Source: Bacteroides sp. 519
GTDB taxonomy: Bacteria > Bacteroidota > Bacteroidia > Bacteroidales > Bacteroidaceae
Reading direction: 5' to 3'
NCBI RefSeq assembly: GCF_010500955.1
Contig: NZ_QVMJ01000021.1
Coordinates: 1-64,000, forward strand
DNA: 64,000 nucleotides
In this document: positions 18,499-26,818 of the stretch, in pieces
Numbering within the stretch: position 1 is the stretch's first letter
How the letters are laid out: every line of letters starts with the position of its first letter
The notes under the pieces: model-generated
Told to the model about the DNA's origin: nothing
What the model saw: the letters and a program-made list of their open reading frames with translations, nothing else
The model's database searches: none
Translations under genes and position numbers: made by a program

Positions 18499-19377
18499 TT
18501 ATTTCACTTTCTTCACATATATATTTATGTTCGAAGTTATATCCATTGGAATCTCCATTCCGTTAGCAGAAACCTTGCCGCCTACTTTCTGCACCATTTT
18601 CGATGTCATAGGTAAACCCGATTTAATGTCGAACTCAATACTACCTTCCTGTGTACCAGTTAGTTGTCCGTTCAGCCCATTAATGGTCGATTTTACATCA
18701 GCAGGTGCAATATTACCGTTTGTTGATTTTAGAGTATAGGTAGTATTTAAATTCATGTCCATGCCACCTGTTCCTATTTGCTGTGCAATTGTCCATGAAT
18801 CTCCCGCTTTGATGGCCTTACCCGGATATATTTTAAATGCCTGTTCAAAGCTTGCTTTCATTGCTTCATCACCAAACTGTTGCGACATTTGTTGTCCCAT
18901 TTGTTGAGCTGCCATATCATTTCCCATAGCCTTCATCATGTCATCAATAATGGCCTGCATTCCTTCTACCGATTTAACACTACCATCGGCAGTTAATACC
19001 AATGTGAACTTTTTATTCAATAAGCAACTAAATATTTTAGCCATCATTTCATTCACATTGCCCGAAGGAGGAGTTGTACTCTTTGAGTCGTAACTTGCAT
19101 TAATCATTGCACTACCCAGATTATAAACAACATCTTTGTACATGAATTCAATTGTAGACTCGGTTGCACTTTTGGCAATAATATCCATATCATAGGTAAG
19201 AACCATTTTTTGATTCATATCCATTTTCTGGCCCATGATATCCTGACTTATCTTTTGGATCATCTCCATCTGATATTCATATTTGCTACCCTTTTCCGGG
19301 TTAAAATTCAGGGTGATTTGTGCCATTGCTGTAAGCCCAACACACACCCATAATACTACAAATAAAGCTTTTTTCAT
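18499..19377 (-). CDS. Secreted DUF6263-like protein
   Basis: The 292-residue protein has a signal peptide (1-19, ending AMAQ). The body opens with LNFNPEKGSKYEY and contains repeated mentions of MGQKMDMNQK-type segments, resembling Bacteroidota DUF6263 proteins of unknown function. Residues 145-170 are unusually rich in Met and Gln. It has its own TAnnTTTG box overlapping the end of the upstream lipoprotein gene. Confidence 0.72.
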   Translation of the reverse strand: MKKALFVVLWVCVGLTAMAQITLNFNPEKGSKYEYQMEMIQKISQDIMGQKMDMNQKMVLTYDMDIIAKSATESTIEFMYKDVVYNLGSAMINASYDSKSTTPPSGNVNEMMAKIFSCLLNKKFTLVLTADGSVKSVEGMQAIIDDMMKAMGNDMAAQQMGQQMSQQFGDEAMKASFEQAFKIYPGKAIKAGDSWTIAQQIGTGGMDMNLNTTYTLKSTNGNIAPADVKSTINGLNGQLTGTQEGSIEFDIKSGLPMTSKMVQKVGGKVSANGMEIPMDITSNINIYVKKVK

Positions 19378-19399
19378 TCTGTATAAATTAATATTGCTG

Positions 19400-19407
19400 C
19401 AAAGCTA
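19400..19407 (-). promoter_or_regulatory. -7 promoter box for the DUF6263-like gene
   Basis: TAGCTTTG on the minus strand, 22 bases before the start codon and overlapping the stop codon of the upstream gene; an internal operon promoter. Confidence 0.4.
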
Positions 19408-20019
19408 AGTAAAAATTTCTTTTGCAACTATTTCGCTGCTTATTATTTTAACCTGATGTGTTGCTATATCTTGATTTCTCCTTACAGAAACAACGAAATA
19501 AATCCGTTCTCCTTGCTTCAAGTCAGATAACTCGCAATTCAGCTTAACAGTAGTGGTTCCCATATCACTGCTGCTATTTGTCCACAATAAATCTTTAGCT
19601 GCAATGTTATTGCCCCTCATGAGTTTAATTGTTGCAATGGATGACGAAGCCGAGAACTCAAAGTTTATATCAAGTGATATAGAACAATCATTCAAAATTC
19701 TTATCATGCTGTTTGCATCTTTGTTTTTTGAAACTTCCCATAAAGCCTGATGGTTTACAGCATAATTAAGATTCAGCCCTTTGTTCATAGCTGTTAACCT
19801 CATAGGCAGAATGTAGTCTACACCTCCTTCCATATCAAAATTAAATTTCTCTATAGATCCGGGCTGTTCGTCTGCTATCATCCAGCTGGCCATAATACTG
19901 TTGTTTTCTTTAACTTCGGATAGGTCTTCATAAAAATTCCCTTCCGGTTCCGAGTCACTGCACGAAGTGTATATCCAAACAGATATACATACTAAAAACA
20001 AATACAAAATACGTCTCAT
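19405..20019 (-). CDS. Hypothetical lipoprotein
   Basis: The 204-residue protein has a lipoprotein signal ending YTSC (Cys near 20). I do not recognise a domain. The middle is predicted beta-rich (VDYILPMRLTAM; KLNCELSDLKQGERIYFVVSV). It is the first gene of the operon that ends with the M20 peptidase, with a TAnnTTTG box 27 bases upstream. Confidence 0.7.
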   Translation of the reverse strand: MRRILYLFLVCISVWIYTSCSDSEPEGNFYEDLSEVKENNSIMASWMIADEQPGSIEKFNFDMEGGVDYILPMRLTAMNKGLNLNYAVNHQALWEVSKNKDANSMIRILNDCSISLDINFEFSASSSIATIKLMRGNNIAAKDLLWTNSSSDMGTTTVKLNCELSDLKQGERIYFVVSVRRNQDIATHQVKIISSEIVAKEIFT

Positions 20020-20045
20020 AAATTAATCCTTGTTTACATTTACTG

Positions 20046-20053
20046 CAAATATA
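20046..20053 (-). promoter_or_regulatory. -7 promoter box for the lipoprotein/M20 operon
   Basis: TATATTTG on the minus strand, 27 bases before the start codon at 20019. No good -33 element seen. Confidence 0.45.
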
Positions 20054-20161
20054 AGCATGAATTAAGAATTATTATTCGGAAAAGCATAAAAATACCCTGT
20101 GATGCAAAGATTCTTGTATGTATAGGGCAATTTGTTTCAAATCAGAATGAGAATGAATAAA

Positions 20162-20264
20162 AAATGCAGTTCATTTGCACCTCAAATGCAGTTCATTTAC
20201 ACCTCAAATGCAGTTCATTTAGCATGCAAATGCAGTTCATTTAGGGTGCAAATGCAGTTCATTT
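20162..20264. repeat. Five-copy array of AAATGCAGTTCATTT at an exact 22-bp period
   Basis: Five identical copies start at 20162, 20184, 20206, 20228 and 20250. Each 15-mer is a partial palindrome (AAATG/CATTT). The 7-base spacers are GCACCTC, ACACCTC, AGCATGC and AGGGTGC; the first and last are nearly complementary. The array is followed directly by element 3. The gap 20020-20705 otherwise holds only a doubtful small frame and promoters. Confidence 0.95.
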
Positions 20265-20343
20265 GAGTTGAGAGTTGAGAATTGAGAGTTGAGAGTTACG
20301 ATGCCGCATGGAACTCTCAACTCTCAATTCTCAACTCTCAACT
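20265..20343. repeat. Near-perfect inverted repeat of GAGTTGA words with shared loop core (element 3)
   Basis: The left arm 20265-20297 is made of GAGTTGA/GAATTGA 7-mers and pairs with 20312-20343 over 32 consecutive bases. The loop is ACGATGCCGCATGG, containing the shared core (ATGCCGCAT at 20301-20309). It lies between divergent genes, so a simple terminator role is unlikely. Confidence 0.95.
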
Positions 20344-20420
20344 AGAGTATCAGCAGCAGTTTCTTTTCTATCTTTTTCTACTGATGTTTTCTTTTCTTTT
20401 CTTTTCTTTTCTGTTGCCAT
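20331..20420 (-). CDS. Doubtful small Lys-rich frame ending in a hairpin arm
   Basis: A 29-codon frame (MATEKKRKEKKTSVEKDRKE and nine more) contains the TTTTC tandem run in its coding sequence and takes its TGA stop from the right arm of element 3. A weak AAGGA lies about 16 bases upstream. It may be only a by-product of the low-complexity DNA. Confidence 0.2.
   Translation of the reverse strand: MATEKKRKEKKTSVEKDRKETAADTLVES
20387..20413. repeat. (TTTTC)n microsatellite
   Basis: About five tandem TTTTC units. The 5-bp unit would shift the reading frame of the small minus-strand frame on slippage. Confidence 0.7.
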
Positions 20421-20675
20421 GGTATTACCATTTTCCTTCTGCCAGCATTTGTTCGCGTTTTTCTTTCCGACTATACTGTGTTTAACTATCGTGTCATTGT
20501 AATTTTGCATAACCCGTGTAACATATTCAGACGAGATCAAGGGTTGCCATTTTCCATTCTATCTACAGTGAATAAACTGTGGTTGTACAACACATCATCA
20601 ATCTATTTACAACGAATGTTATACTTATGTGCAATCAATATCTACTTACATAATGGTTGTTATAAAATAATTATG

Positions 20676-20683
20676 TAGATTTG
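20676..20683 (+). promoter_or_regulatory. -7 promoter box for the acyltransferase gene
   Basis: TAGATTTG matches TAnnTTTG, 22 bases before the ATG at 20706; TTG (20657-20659) lies 16 bases upstream, closer than usual. Confidence 0.5.
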
Positions 20684-20705
20684 CATAGCCCAAAATTTAA
20701 GAATA

Positions 20706-21467
20706 ATGAGGATACTTTATTACATTTACCAAATTTGTATAGCTTTACCTATTTTATTAGTTCTTACTATTTTAACAGCTCTGGTAACTATAATCGGTTC
20801 ACTAATTGGCGGGGCACATATTTGGGGATACTATCCCGGTAAAATATGGTCGCAATTGATTTGTTTTTTTCTATTGATTCCTGTTAAGGTGAAAGGAAGA
20901 GAAAAAGTGAAGAAAAAAACATCGTATGTATTTGTTGCCAACCATCAGGGCGCTTTTGATATCTTTTTAATATATGGTTTCCTTGGACGTAACTTTAAAT
21001 GGATGATGAAAAAAAGTCTTCGCAAGATACCTTTTGTGGGCAAAGCCTGTGAAAGCGCCGGACATATATTTGTAGACCGTTCTGGGCCAAAGAAGATACT
21101 CGAAACAATAAAACAAGCCAGAGGATCGCTGAAAGATGGTATTTCGCTGGTTGTATTTCCTGAAGGTGCCCGCACTTTTACCGGACACATGGGCTATTTT
21201 AAAAAAGGAGCCTTTCAGCTGGCCGATGATTTGCAACTTACCGTTGTTCCTCTTACCATTGACGGATCATTTGAAATACTTCCCCGAACAGGTAAATGGA
21301 TACATCCTCATAAAATGGTTCTTACCATTCATGACCCTATCACACCCAAAGGAAAAGGTATTGAAAACATAAAAGCAACCATGGCCGAAGCATATAAAGC
21401 GGTTGAAAGTTCCTTGCCCGAGAAGAACAAAGGAATGATACTGAATGATGATCAGGAAGTAGAATAA
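20706..21467 (+). CDS. PlsC-like 1-acylglycerol-3-phosphate acyltransferase
   Basis: The 253-residue protein has an N-terminal membrane helix (about 8-35) and a PlsC domain. The catalytic block is NHQGAFD, a variant of the NHxxxxD motif, and the acyl-acceptor block is VFPEGAR; a third motif is VPLTIDGS. It should acylate lysophosphatidic acid in the inner membrane to make phosphatidic acid. Single gene with its own promoter. A perfect 19-bp palindrome sits 23 bases after its stop. Confidence 0.88.
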   Translation: MRILYYIYQICIALPILLVLTILTALVTIIGSLIGGAHIWGYYPGKIWSQLICFFLLIPVKVKGREKVKKKTSYVFVANHQGAFDIFLIYGFLGRNFKWMMKKSLRKIPFVGKACESAGHIFVDRSGPKKILETIKQARGSLKDGISLVVFPEGARTFTGHMGYFKKGAFQLADDLQLTVVPLTIDGSFEILPRTGKWIHPHKMVLTIHDPITPKGKGIENIKATMAEAYKAVESSLPEKNKGMILNDDQEVE

Positions 21468-21490
21468 AGTTCCCTTTTATTGGTATTTCT

Positions 21491-21509
21491 AATCGTTTTT
21501 AAAACGATT
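21491..21509. promoter_or_regulatory. Perfect 19-bp palindrome upstream of the ECF sigma gene
   Basis: AATCGTTTTTAAAACGATT is an exact odd palindrome between the acyltransferase stop and the tandem sigma-gene promoter boxes. It could be an operator or a weak terminator. Confidence 0.45.
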
Positions 21510-21522
21510 ATCATTTATTATA

Positions 21523-21551
21523 TTGCATTATGCTTATATTTGCTATATTTG
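21523..21551 (+). promoter_or_regulatory. Tandem -7 boxes for the ECF sigma gene
   Basis: TATATTTG occurs twice, at 21535-21542 and 21544-21551, one base apart. TTG at 21523-21525 lies 18 bases before the second copy. Confidence 0.5.
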
Positions 21552-21579
21552 CAATGTTGACATAGATCGAAATACTAAA

Positions 21580-22137
21580 GTGAATTCAACTAACGCCATT
21601 AGCATAAATTTAACTAACGATAACGAGTATCGAAAGGTATTCGATGGTTTCTACGTTTCTTTATGTTTGTTTGCCAATAAATATGTTGAAAATGAAGCTA
21701 TGTCGGCTGACATAGTACAAGATTGTTTTGTGAAATTATGGCAGATCCGAAGAGAATTTTTCTTTCTTCATCAGGTAAAATCCTTCCTCTATACTTCTGT
21801 ACGCAATCGGGCTTTGAACGAAATAGAACATTCTAAGATTGTGAATGAATATGCAGAGAAAATAATAAAGAAAAGCAAAGACGGTTTCTTTCATGATAAT
21901 ATTATTGAAGAAGAAACATATAGAACACTCACAAAAGCAATTGATCAACTTCCCAACCAGATGCGTGCCATTATGTACCTGGCTTTGGAAGGTAATTCAA
22001 ACAACGAAATTGCCGAAAAACTAACTGTATCTATAGATACTGTTAAATCACTAAAAAAGATAGCCTACAAAAAGCTTAGAATATTACTAAAAGATTACTA
22101 CTACCTTTTACCGCTTATTATTGATGGATTCCGTTGA
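21580..22137 (+). CDS. ECF-type RNA polymerase sigma factor (FecI-like, SusCD-linked)
   Basis: About 185 residues with sigma region 2 (YVENEAMSADIVQDCFVKLW) and region 4 (QLPNQMRAIMYLALEGNSNNEIAEKL...). It would direct transcription of the FecR/SusC/SusD genes that follow. Upstream in-frame codons fall within the tandem promoter boxes, and no ATG exists before mid-domain, so I place the start at the GTG at 21580. It is 104 bases upstream of fecR. Confidence 0.85.
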   Translation: MNSTNAISINLTNDNEYRKVFDGFYVSLCLFANKYVENEAMSADIVQDCFVKLWQIRREFFFLHQVKSFLYTSVRNRALNEIEHSKIVNEYAEKIIKKSKDGFFHDNIIEEETYRTLTKAIDQLPNQMRAIMYLALEGNSNNEIAEKLTVSIDTVKSLKKIAYKKLRILLKDYYYLLPLIIDGFR

Positions 22138-22241
22138 TAAATAGTTTTCCCTATATTTAAGAAAAAACAAAGATTGATTCACCCTCTTTTTTCACTCACC
22201 TGTTATCATAATAAACAAGGAAATTAAAAACCTTACATATT

Positions 22242-23420
22242 ATGATGAAACAACAATTCCGTATAGCCGAATTAATTTCAAAATACTTATCTGGACTTCT
22301 CACTGAGGAGGAACAGCAAGATTTGAATACATGGCGGGAAATCTCCCCGGATAATGAAAAGCTTTTCCATAAATTATGTAATTCGGAAAACTTTAAGGCT
22401 CATTATAAACAAACTCTTGATTTTGATAAAACTCAGGGATGGGAGTTTCTCAATAAAAAAATGAAAACTTACCACCGGCGGAATATCATTCTGAAAATAA
22501 GTCGTTATGCGGCCATATTGATTCTTCCGTTAATAGTCGGTATCTGGGCATGGCGGGATGCTTCTTATAATAATTCCATAACAGGACAGCTGGAAAACCA
22601 GTTGGTAGAAATTCTTCCAGGCGAAAAAAAAGCCACCTTAACAATGGACAATGGCGAAATTATCGACCTCAAAAATATAACAGCCACCTTTATGAAGGAA
22701 AAAGACGGAACATCTATTCTTATTGATTCTACCCAATTGAATTATCAGTTAGCCGAAAATGTTTCTCAAAAAAAAGAGATTATTTATAATAAAATAGATG
22801 TACCCCAAGGGGGTGAATACACCTTGACTTTGAGTGATGGTACAAAAGTTTACCTGAATTCAATGACATCTTTGCGATTTCCGGTGAGATTTACAGAAAA
22901 CGTTCGTGAAGTGGAGCTGAATGGTGAAGGATATTTTGAAGTAACTCCCGATAGTAAACCTTTTATTGTTAAATACAACAACGTGGCGGTAGAAGTTCTT
23001 GGAACATCCTTTAACATATCAGCATATACTGGTGAAGAATCTCACACCACACTGGTAAACGGTTCGGTGAAAGTATCTTTGGGAACAGGAGAAAACTGTG
23101 TGTTAGAGCCTTCTCAACAGGCATATATCAAGCCGGGCTCCAACTTAATGAATGTGCGTACAGTAGATACTTCACTTTATACCTCATGGATACATGGAAA
23201 AATCCATTTCAAAGACGAAAGACTTGAAGACATAATGGACTATCTGGCTAAATGGTATGATATGACTGTTTTTTATGCCGATCCCAGCATAAAAAACATC
23301 CGGTTTGGATGTAATGTAAACCGGTATAAAGATATAACACCGTTCCTGGAATTACTGGAACAAACCGAAAAAGTAAAAATAGTTATAAATGGTAAAACAA
23401 TAACCTTCAAACATAATTAA
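22242..23420 (+). CDS. FecR family anti-sigma factor
   Basis: The 392-residue protein has a cytoplasmic N-terminal anti-sigma part (1-80), one membrane helix (about 84-102), and a periplasmic FecR domain (about 185-285; PQGGEYTLTLSDGTKVYLNS is the hallmark), then a DUF4974-like C-terminal domain (about 318-392). It holds the ECF sigma factor inactive until the N-terminal signalling domain of the SusC-like receptor contacts it in the periplasm. ATG-ATG at the start; either is possible. Confidence 0.93.
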   Translation: MMKQQFRIAELISKYLSGLLTEEEQQDLNTWREISPDNEKLFHKLCNSENFKAHYKQTLDFDKTQGWEFLNKKMKTYHRRNIILKISRYAAILILPLIVGIWAWRDASYNNSITGQLENQLVEILPGEKKATLTMDNGEIIDLKNITATFMKEKDGTSILIDSTQLNYQLAENVSQKKEIIYNKIDVPQGGEYTLTLSDGTKVYLNSMTSLRFPVRFTENVREVELNGEGYFEVTPDSKPFIVKYNNVAVEVLGTSFNISAYTGEESHTTLVNGSVKVSLGTGENCVLEPSQQAYIKPGSNLMNVRTVDTSLYTSWIHGKIHFKDERLEDIMDYLAKWYDMTVFYADPSIKNIRFGCNVNRYKDITPFLELLEQTEKVKIVINGKTITFKHN

Positions 23421-23436
23421 TTAAAAATCAATAGTT

Positions 23437-26400
23437 ATGAAGAAAAACACAGTTAAAGTTAAATCGCACAAGTGTAGGAAGATCCTCACTTCATGCTTTA
23501 TTTTTCTATTTGTTTTTTCAACAACAGTGAAGGCAATAAACATTGATGTTGCTACCCAAAATGTCACTGCTAAATTTACAGATGTTTCGCTTAAAGATGT
23601 GATTTGGGAATTACAGAAGCAAACAGATTTTACTTTCATCTATAGCACAAACGATGTTAAAGGTGTAGTTGTTAAGAATGTAAGCGTTAATAACGAAATT
23701 GTAACTCAGGTATTAGATAAATGTCTGAAAGATTCGGGATTAACATACAGTATTCACAATGGTGTAATTGCTATTAAAAAGGTTGAATCTCCTGTAATAA
23801 CAACTGCACAACAACAAAAATCAGCTGTTGCCGGACAGGTTGTGGATAACATTGGCGATCCGATGCCGGGTGTAAATGTGTTGGTTAAGGAAACCAAACA
23901 AGGATCTATTACCGACCTGGATGGACGTTTTTCTATTGATGTAACACAGGGTCAAAAAGTTACATTAGTATTCTCATTTATAGGATTTGCAACGCAAGAA
24001 GTGGTAGCAACCGCAGGAAAAGCAATCCGTATTGTTATGGAAGATGATGCAAATGTACTGGACGAAGTTATTGTAACAGGTTATGGTACATTCAAGAAGT
24101 CAGCATTTGCAGGATCGGCATCTACAGTAAAAATGACGGAGAAAGAAGATGTGCCTGCGGTAGATTTTAAAAATCTATTGCAAGGTAGTGCTTCGGGAGT
24201 ACAAGTAAATGCCTCCTCGGGCGCTCTTGGTGGAACATCGAGTGTTACTATTCGCGGACTAGGTTCGTTTAATGCTTCTACAAGTCCGTTGTATGTAATT
24301 GATGGCGTACCGGTAATGACAAGTATTTCTTCAAATCTTGATGCAGGTACCGATATTATGTCTACCCTTAACACATCGGATATTGAAAATATCACTGTAA
24401 TTAAAGATGCAGCAGCAGCTTCTTTATACGGTTCGCGTGCAGCAAATGGTGTGATTATTATTACAACCAAATCGGGCAAAGAAGGAAAAGCATCTTTCAA
24501 TTTGAAAGCCGACTGGGGATTTTCTAAATATTCAACTCCGTTTCGTGAAGTTATGGATGGTGCTGAAAGACGAGAAACTTTTTGGGAAGGATTATATAAT
24601 CAAGGTATCTATTTAAAAAGTATGTCGGAAGCTCAGGCAAAAGAGTATGCTGATAAAAATATAGATTTATGGGCGCCTGCACCTAAAGCAGGTACAGCAC
24701 TTACAGAATGGGCAGATTGGGAAGACGCCTTATATCGTTCGAGTGCTCCTTATCAAAATTATGAATTCTCCGCTTCCGGTGGTGATAAAAGAACCAGTTA
24801 TTATGCCTCTCTTTCATACAACAATCAGGATGGTATTGTTAGGCAACAAACACTGGAGCGTTATACGGGTCGTTTGAATGTAAAATATATGATGACGGAT
24901 AAGCTACAACTTGGCGCAAATATTTTGTATTCCCGCATGACTCAACAAGCTAGTTCCGAAGGTTTACAATACACATCTCCTATGTATGCAACCCGCCATA
25001 AGGTTTCGGCCTCCGATCATATTTATGAATTAGATGGATCGTATAATGTTAATTTACTCGAAAACGGCAAGCGTAATCCAGTTTCTCAAATGGAACTAAA
25101 TTACAGACGAAATATTGTTGATCGTTCATTCAACACCATTTACGCAAATTATACATTTATACCCGGATTAGTGTTTAATACTACCTTCAGCCTTGACCAT
25201 ACTAATACTGCATACAAATCGTGGACAGATCCACGTTCAACTGATGGTAGTAGCGATAATGGTTCAATGGGCAGCAATATGTATCAGTTTGACCAAATGG
25301 TTTGGAAAAATAATTTAACCTACGATACCAAAGTAGCTGATAAACATAATCTCGACTTCTTGCTAGGTTATGAAACGCACGAGTACAAACGCCAATATCT
25401 ATCAGGTGGAATTAAAGACTTTGCAACTGTGGAAAAGCACAACATTTCTAATGGTGCAAATATTACCGGATTATCAGGCTATACAGATAAGGGTTGGAGA
25501 CTTGTTTCTTATTTAGGACGCGTAAATTACAACTTTGATAGTAAATATTATTTAGGAGCAAGTGTGCGTACCGATGGTAGTTCGCGTTTACATAAAGATA
25601 GTCGTTGGGGTACATTCTGGTCGGCATCCGGAGCATGGCGAATATCTTCCGAATCATTTATGGATGCTGTGAGTTCAGTATTAAGCGATGTTCGTCTACG
25701 TGTATCTTATGGTAGTAATGGTACATTACCAAGTAATTATTATGATTATATGGATTTGGTAAAGTTTGGCTATAAATATAATACGAAGCCTGGAATCCTA
25801 GAATCTCAAGTTGGTAACAAAAATTTAAAATGGGAGAAGAACTACAACTTAAACCTAGGTTTGGATTTTAAATTATTTGATAGGTTAAATGTTACTGTTG
25901 AGTATTATAATCGTAAAACATCTGATTTGTTAATGGATATGCCATTATCCAGAACAACAGGTTTCAGTGATATTCTAACCAATATCGGTAGTGTACGTAA
26001 TCAAGGGGTAGAAGCCGAAATATTTGCTGATATTGTTCATTCAAAAAACTTCTCCTGGACATCTTCCTTAAATTTAGGTCATAACAAAAACAAAATTTTG
26101 AATTTAGGTGGTGAAGAAGAAATCATTGGTTCATATTATATCAGGAAAGTTGGTCAGCCGTATTATCGTTATTATGTGAAAGAGTTTGCTGGAATAAATC
26201 CGGAAAACGGTTATCCTACCTATTATATAAATAATCCGGAAAATCTGGAAGATAGAACAACAACTGAAGACGCTTCTAAAGCTAATTATATAATGTATAA
26301 AGGTGCAGATCCCAAATTAAATGGAGGATGGACCAATACATTAAAATATAAATGGTTCGATTTAGGATTTACATGGACATTTACACTGGGTGGATATTCA

Positions 26401-26799
26401 TACGATCAGGGAGCTGCTAAACTGGAACATGCAGGGAAGTCGGAAAAAGGTGCTGTTCAGCAGTTGTATCGTAACAGATGGAAAAAACCGGGTGACAATA
26501 CCAACATTGAAATGTTTATGGTAGGTAATTCGTACAGTATGGCCAGTGTGGTAAATTCCAGACGTATTCACTCTACTGATCATCTTCGTTTGAAAAGCTT
26601 AACATTTGGTTTTTCATTGCCTAAAGATTTAGTTAGAAAAGCATCTTTACAGAATGTACGTTTATATTTCTCAGGGATGAATTTATTAACCTTTGTGGGA
26701 TATGATAATTACGACCCGGAAGTTCCCAGAAGCGGTGTTGTTGATTTCGAAGCTCCAAAAATGAAAACATTAACTTTTGGTATTGATATTAAGTTCTAA
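23437..26799 (+). CDS. SusC/RagA family TonB-linked outer membrane protein with STN domain
   Basis: The 1120-residue receptor has a signal region (1-33), an STN domain (about 48-115; FTDVSLKDVIWELQKQ), a carboxypeptidase-like domain (about 130-208; GDPMPGVNVLVKETKQGSITDLDG), a plug beginning DEVIVTGYG and a 22-strand barrel. The STN domain couples it to the FecR protein. With the SusD-like protein it should import a glycan, peptide or other large ligand across the outer membrane. No glycoside hydrolase accompanies the locus; the only enzyme is a phosphoesterase. Confidence 0.95.
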   Translation: MKKNTVKVKSHKCRKILTSCFIFLFVFSTTVKAINIDVATQNVTAKFTDVSLKDVIWELQKQTDFTFIYSTNDVKGVVVKNVSVNNEIVTQVLDKCLKDSGLTYSIHNGVIAIKKVESPVITTAQQQKSAVAGQVVDNIGDPMPGVNVLVKETKQGSITDLDGRFSIDVTQGQKVTLVFSFIGFATQEVVATAGKAIRIVMEDDANVLDEVIVTGYGTFKKSAFAGSASTVKMTEKEDVPAVDFKNLLQGSASGVQVNASSGALGGTSSVTIRGLGSFNASTSPLYVIDGVPVMTSISSNLDAGTDIMSTLNTSDIENITVIKDAAAASLYGSRAANGVIIITTKSGKEGKASFNLKADWGFSKYSTPFREVMDGAERRETFWEGLYNQGIYLKSMSEAQAKEYADKNIDLWAPAPKAGTALTEWADWEDALYRSSAPYQNYEFSASGGDKRTSYYASLSYNNQDGIVRQQTLERYTGRLNVKYMMTDKLQLGANILYSRMTQQASSEGLQYTSPMYATRHKVSASDHIYELDGSYNVNLLENGKRNPVSQMELNYRRNIVDRSFNTIYANYTFIPGLVFNTTFSLDHTNTAYKSWTDPRSTDGSSDNGSMGSNMYQFDQMVWKNNLTYDTKVADKHNLDFLLGYETHEYKRQYLSGGIKDFATVEKHNISNGANITGLSGYTDKGWRLVSYLGRVNYNFDSKYYLGASVRTDGSSRLHKDSRWGTFWSASGAWRISSESFMDAVSSVLSDVRLRVSYGSNGTLPSNYYDYMDLVKFGYKYNTKPGILESQVGNKNLKWEKNYNLNLGLDFKLFDRLNVTVEYYNRKTSDLLMDMPLSRTTGFSDILTNIGSVRNQGVEAEIFADIVHSKNFSWTSSLNLGHNKNKILNLGGEEEIIGSYYIRKVGQPYYRYYVKEFAGINPENGYPTYYINNPENLEDRTTTEDASKANYIMYKGADPKLNGGWTNTLKYKWFDLGFTWTFTLGGYSYDQGAAKLEHAGKSEKGAVQQLYRNRWKKPGDNTNIEMFMVGNSYSMASVVNSRRIHSTDHLRLKSLTFGFSLPKDLVRKASLQNVRLYFSGMNLLTFVGYDNYDPEVPRSGVVDFEAPKMKTLTFGIDIKF

Positions 26800-26818
26800 C
26801 CTATAAAACAATAACACA

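Noticed and set aside
20162-20264. CRISPR array
   Set aside because: Repeats of 15 bp with 7-bp spacers are too short, the spacers are not unique sequences, and there is no cas gene.
20421-20705. Further small protein genes in the 20.4-20.7 kb gap
   Set aside because: Open frames there have no ribosome-binding site and random composition.
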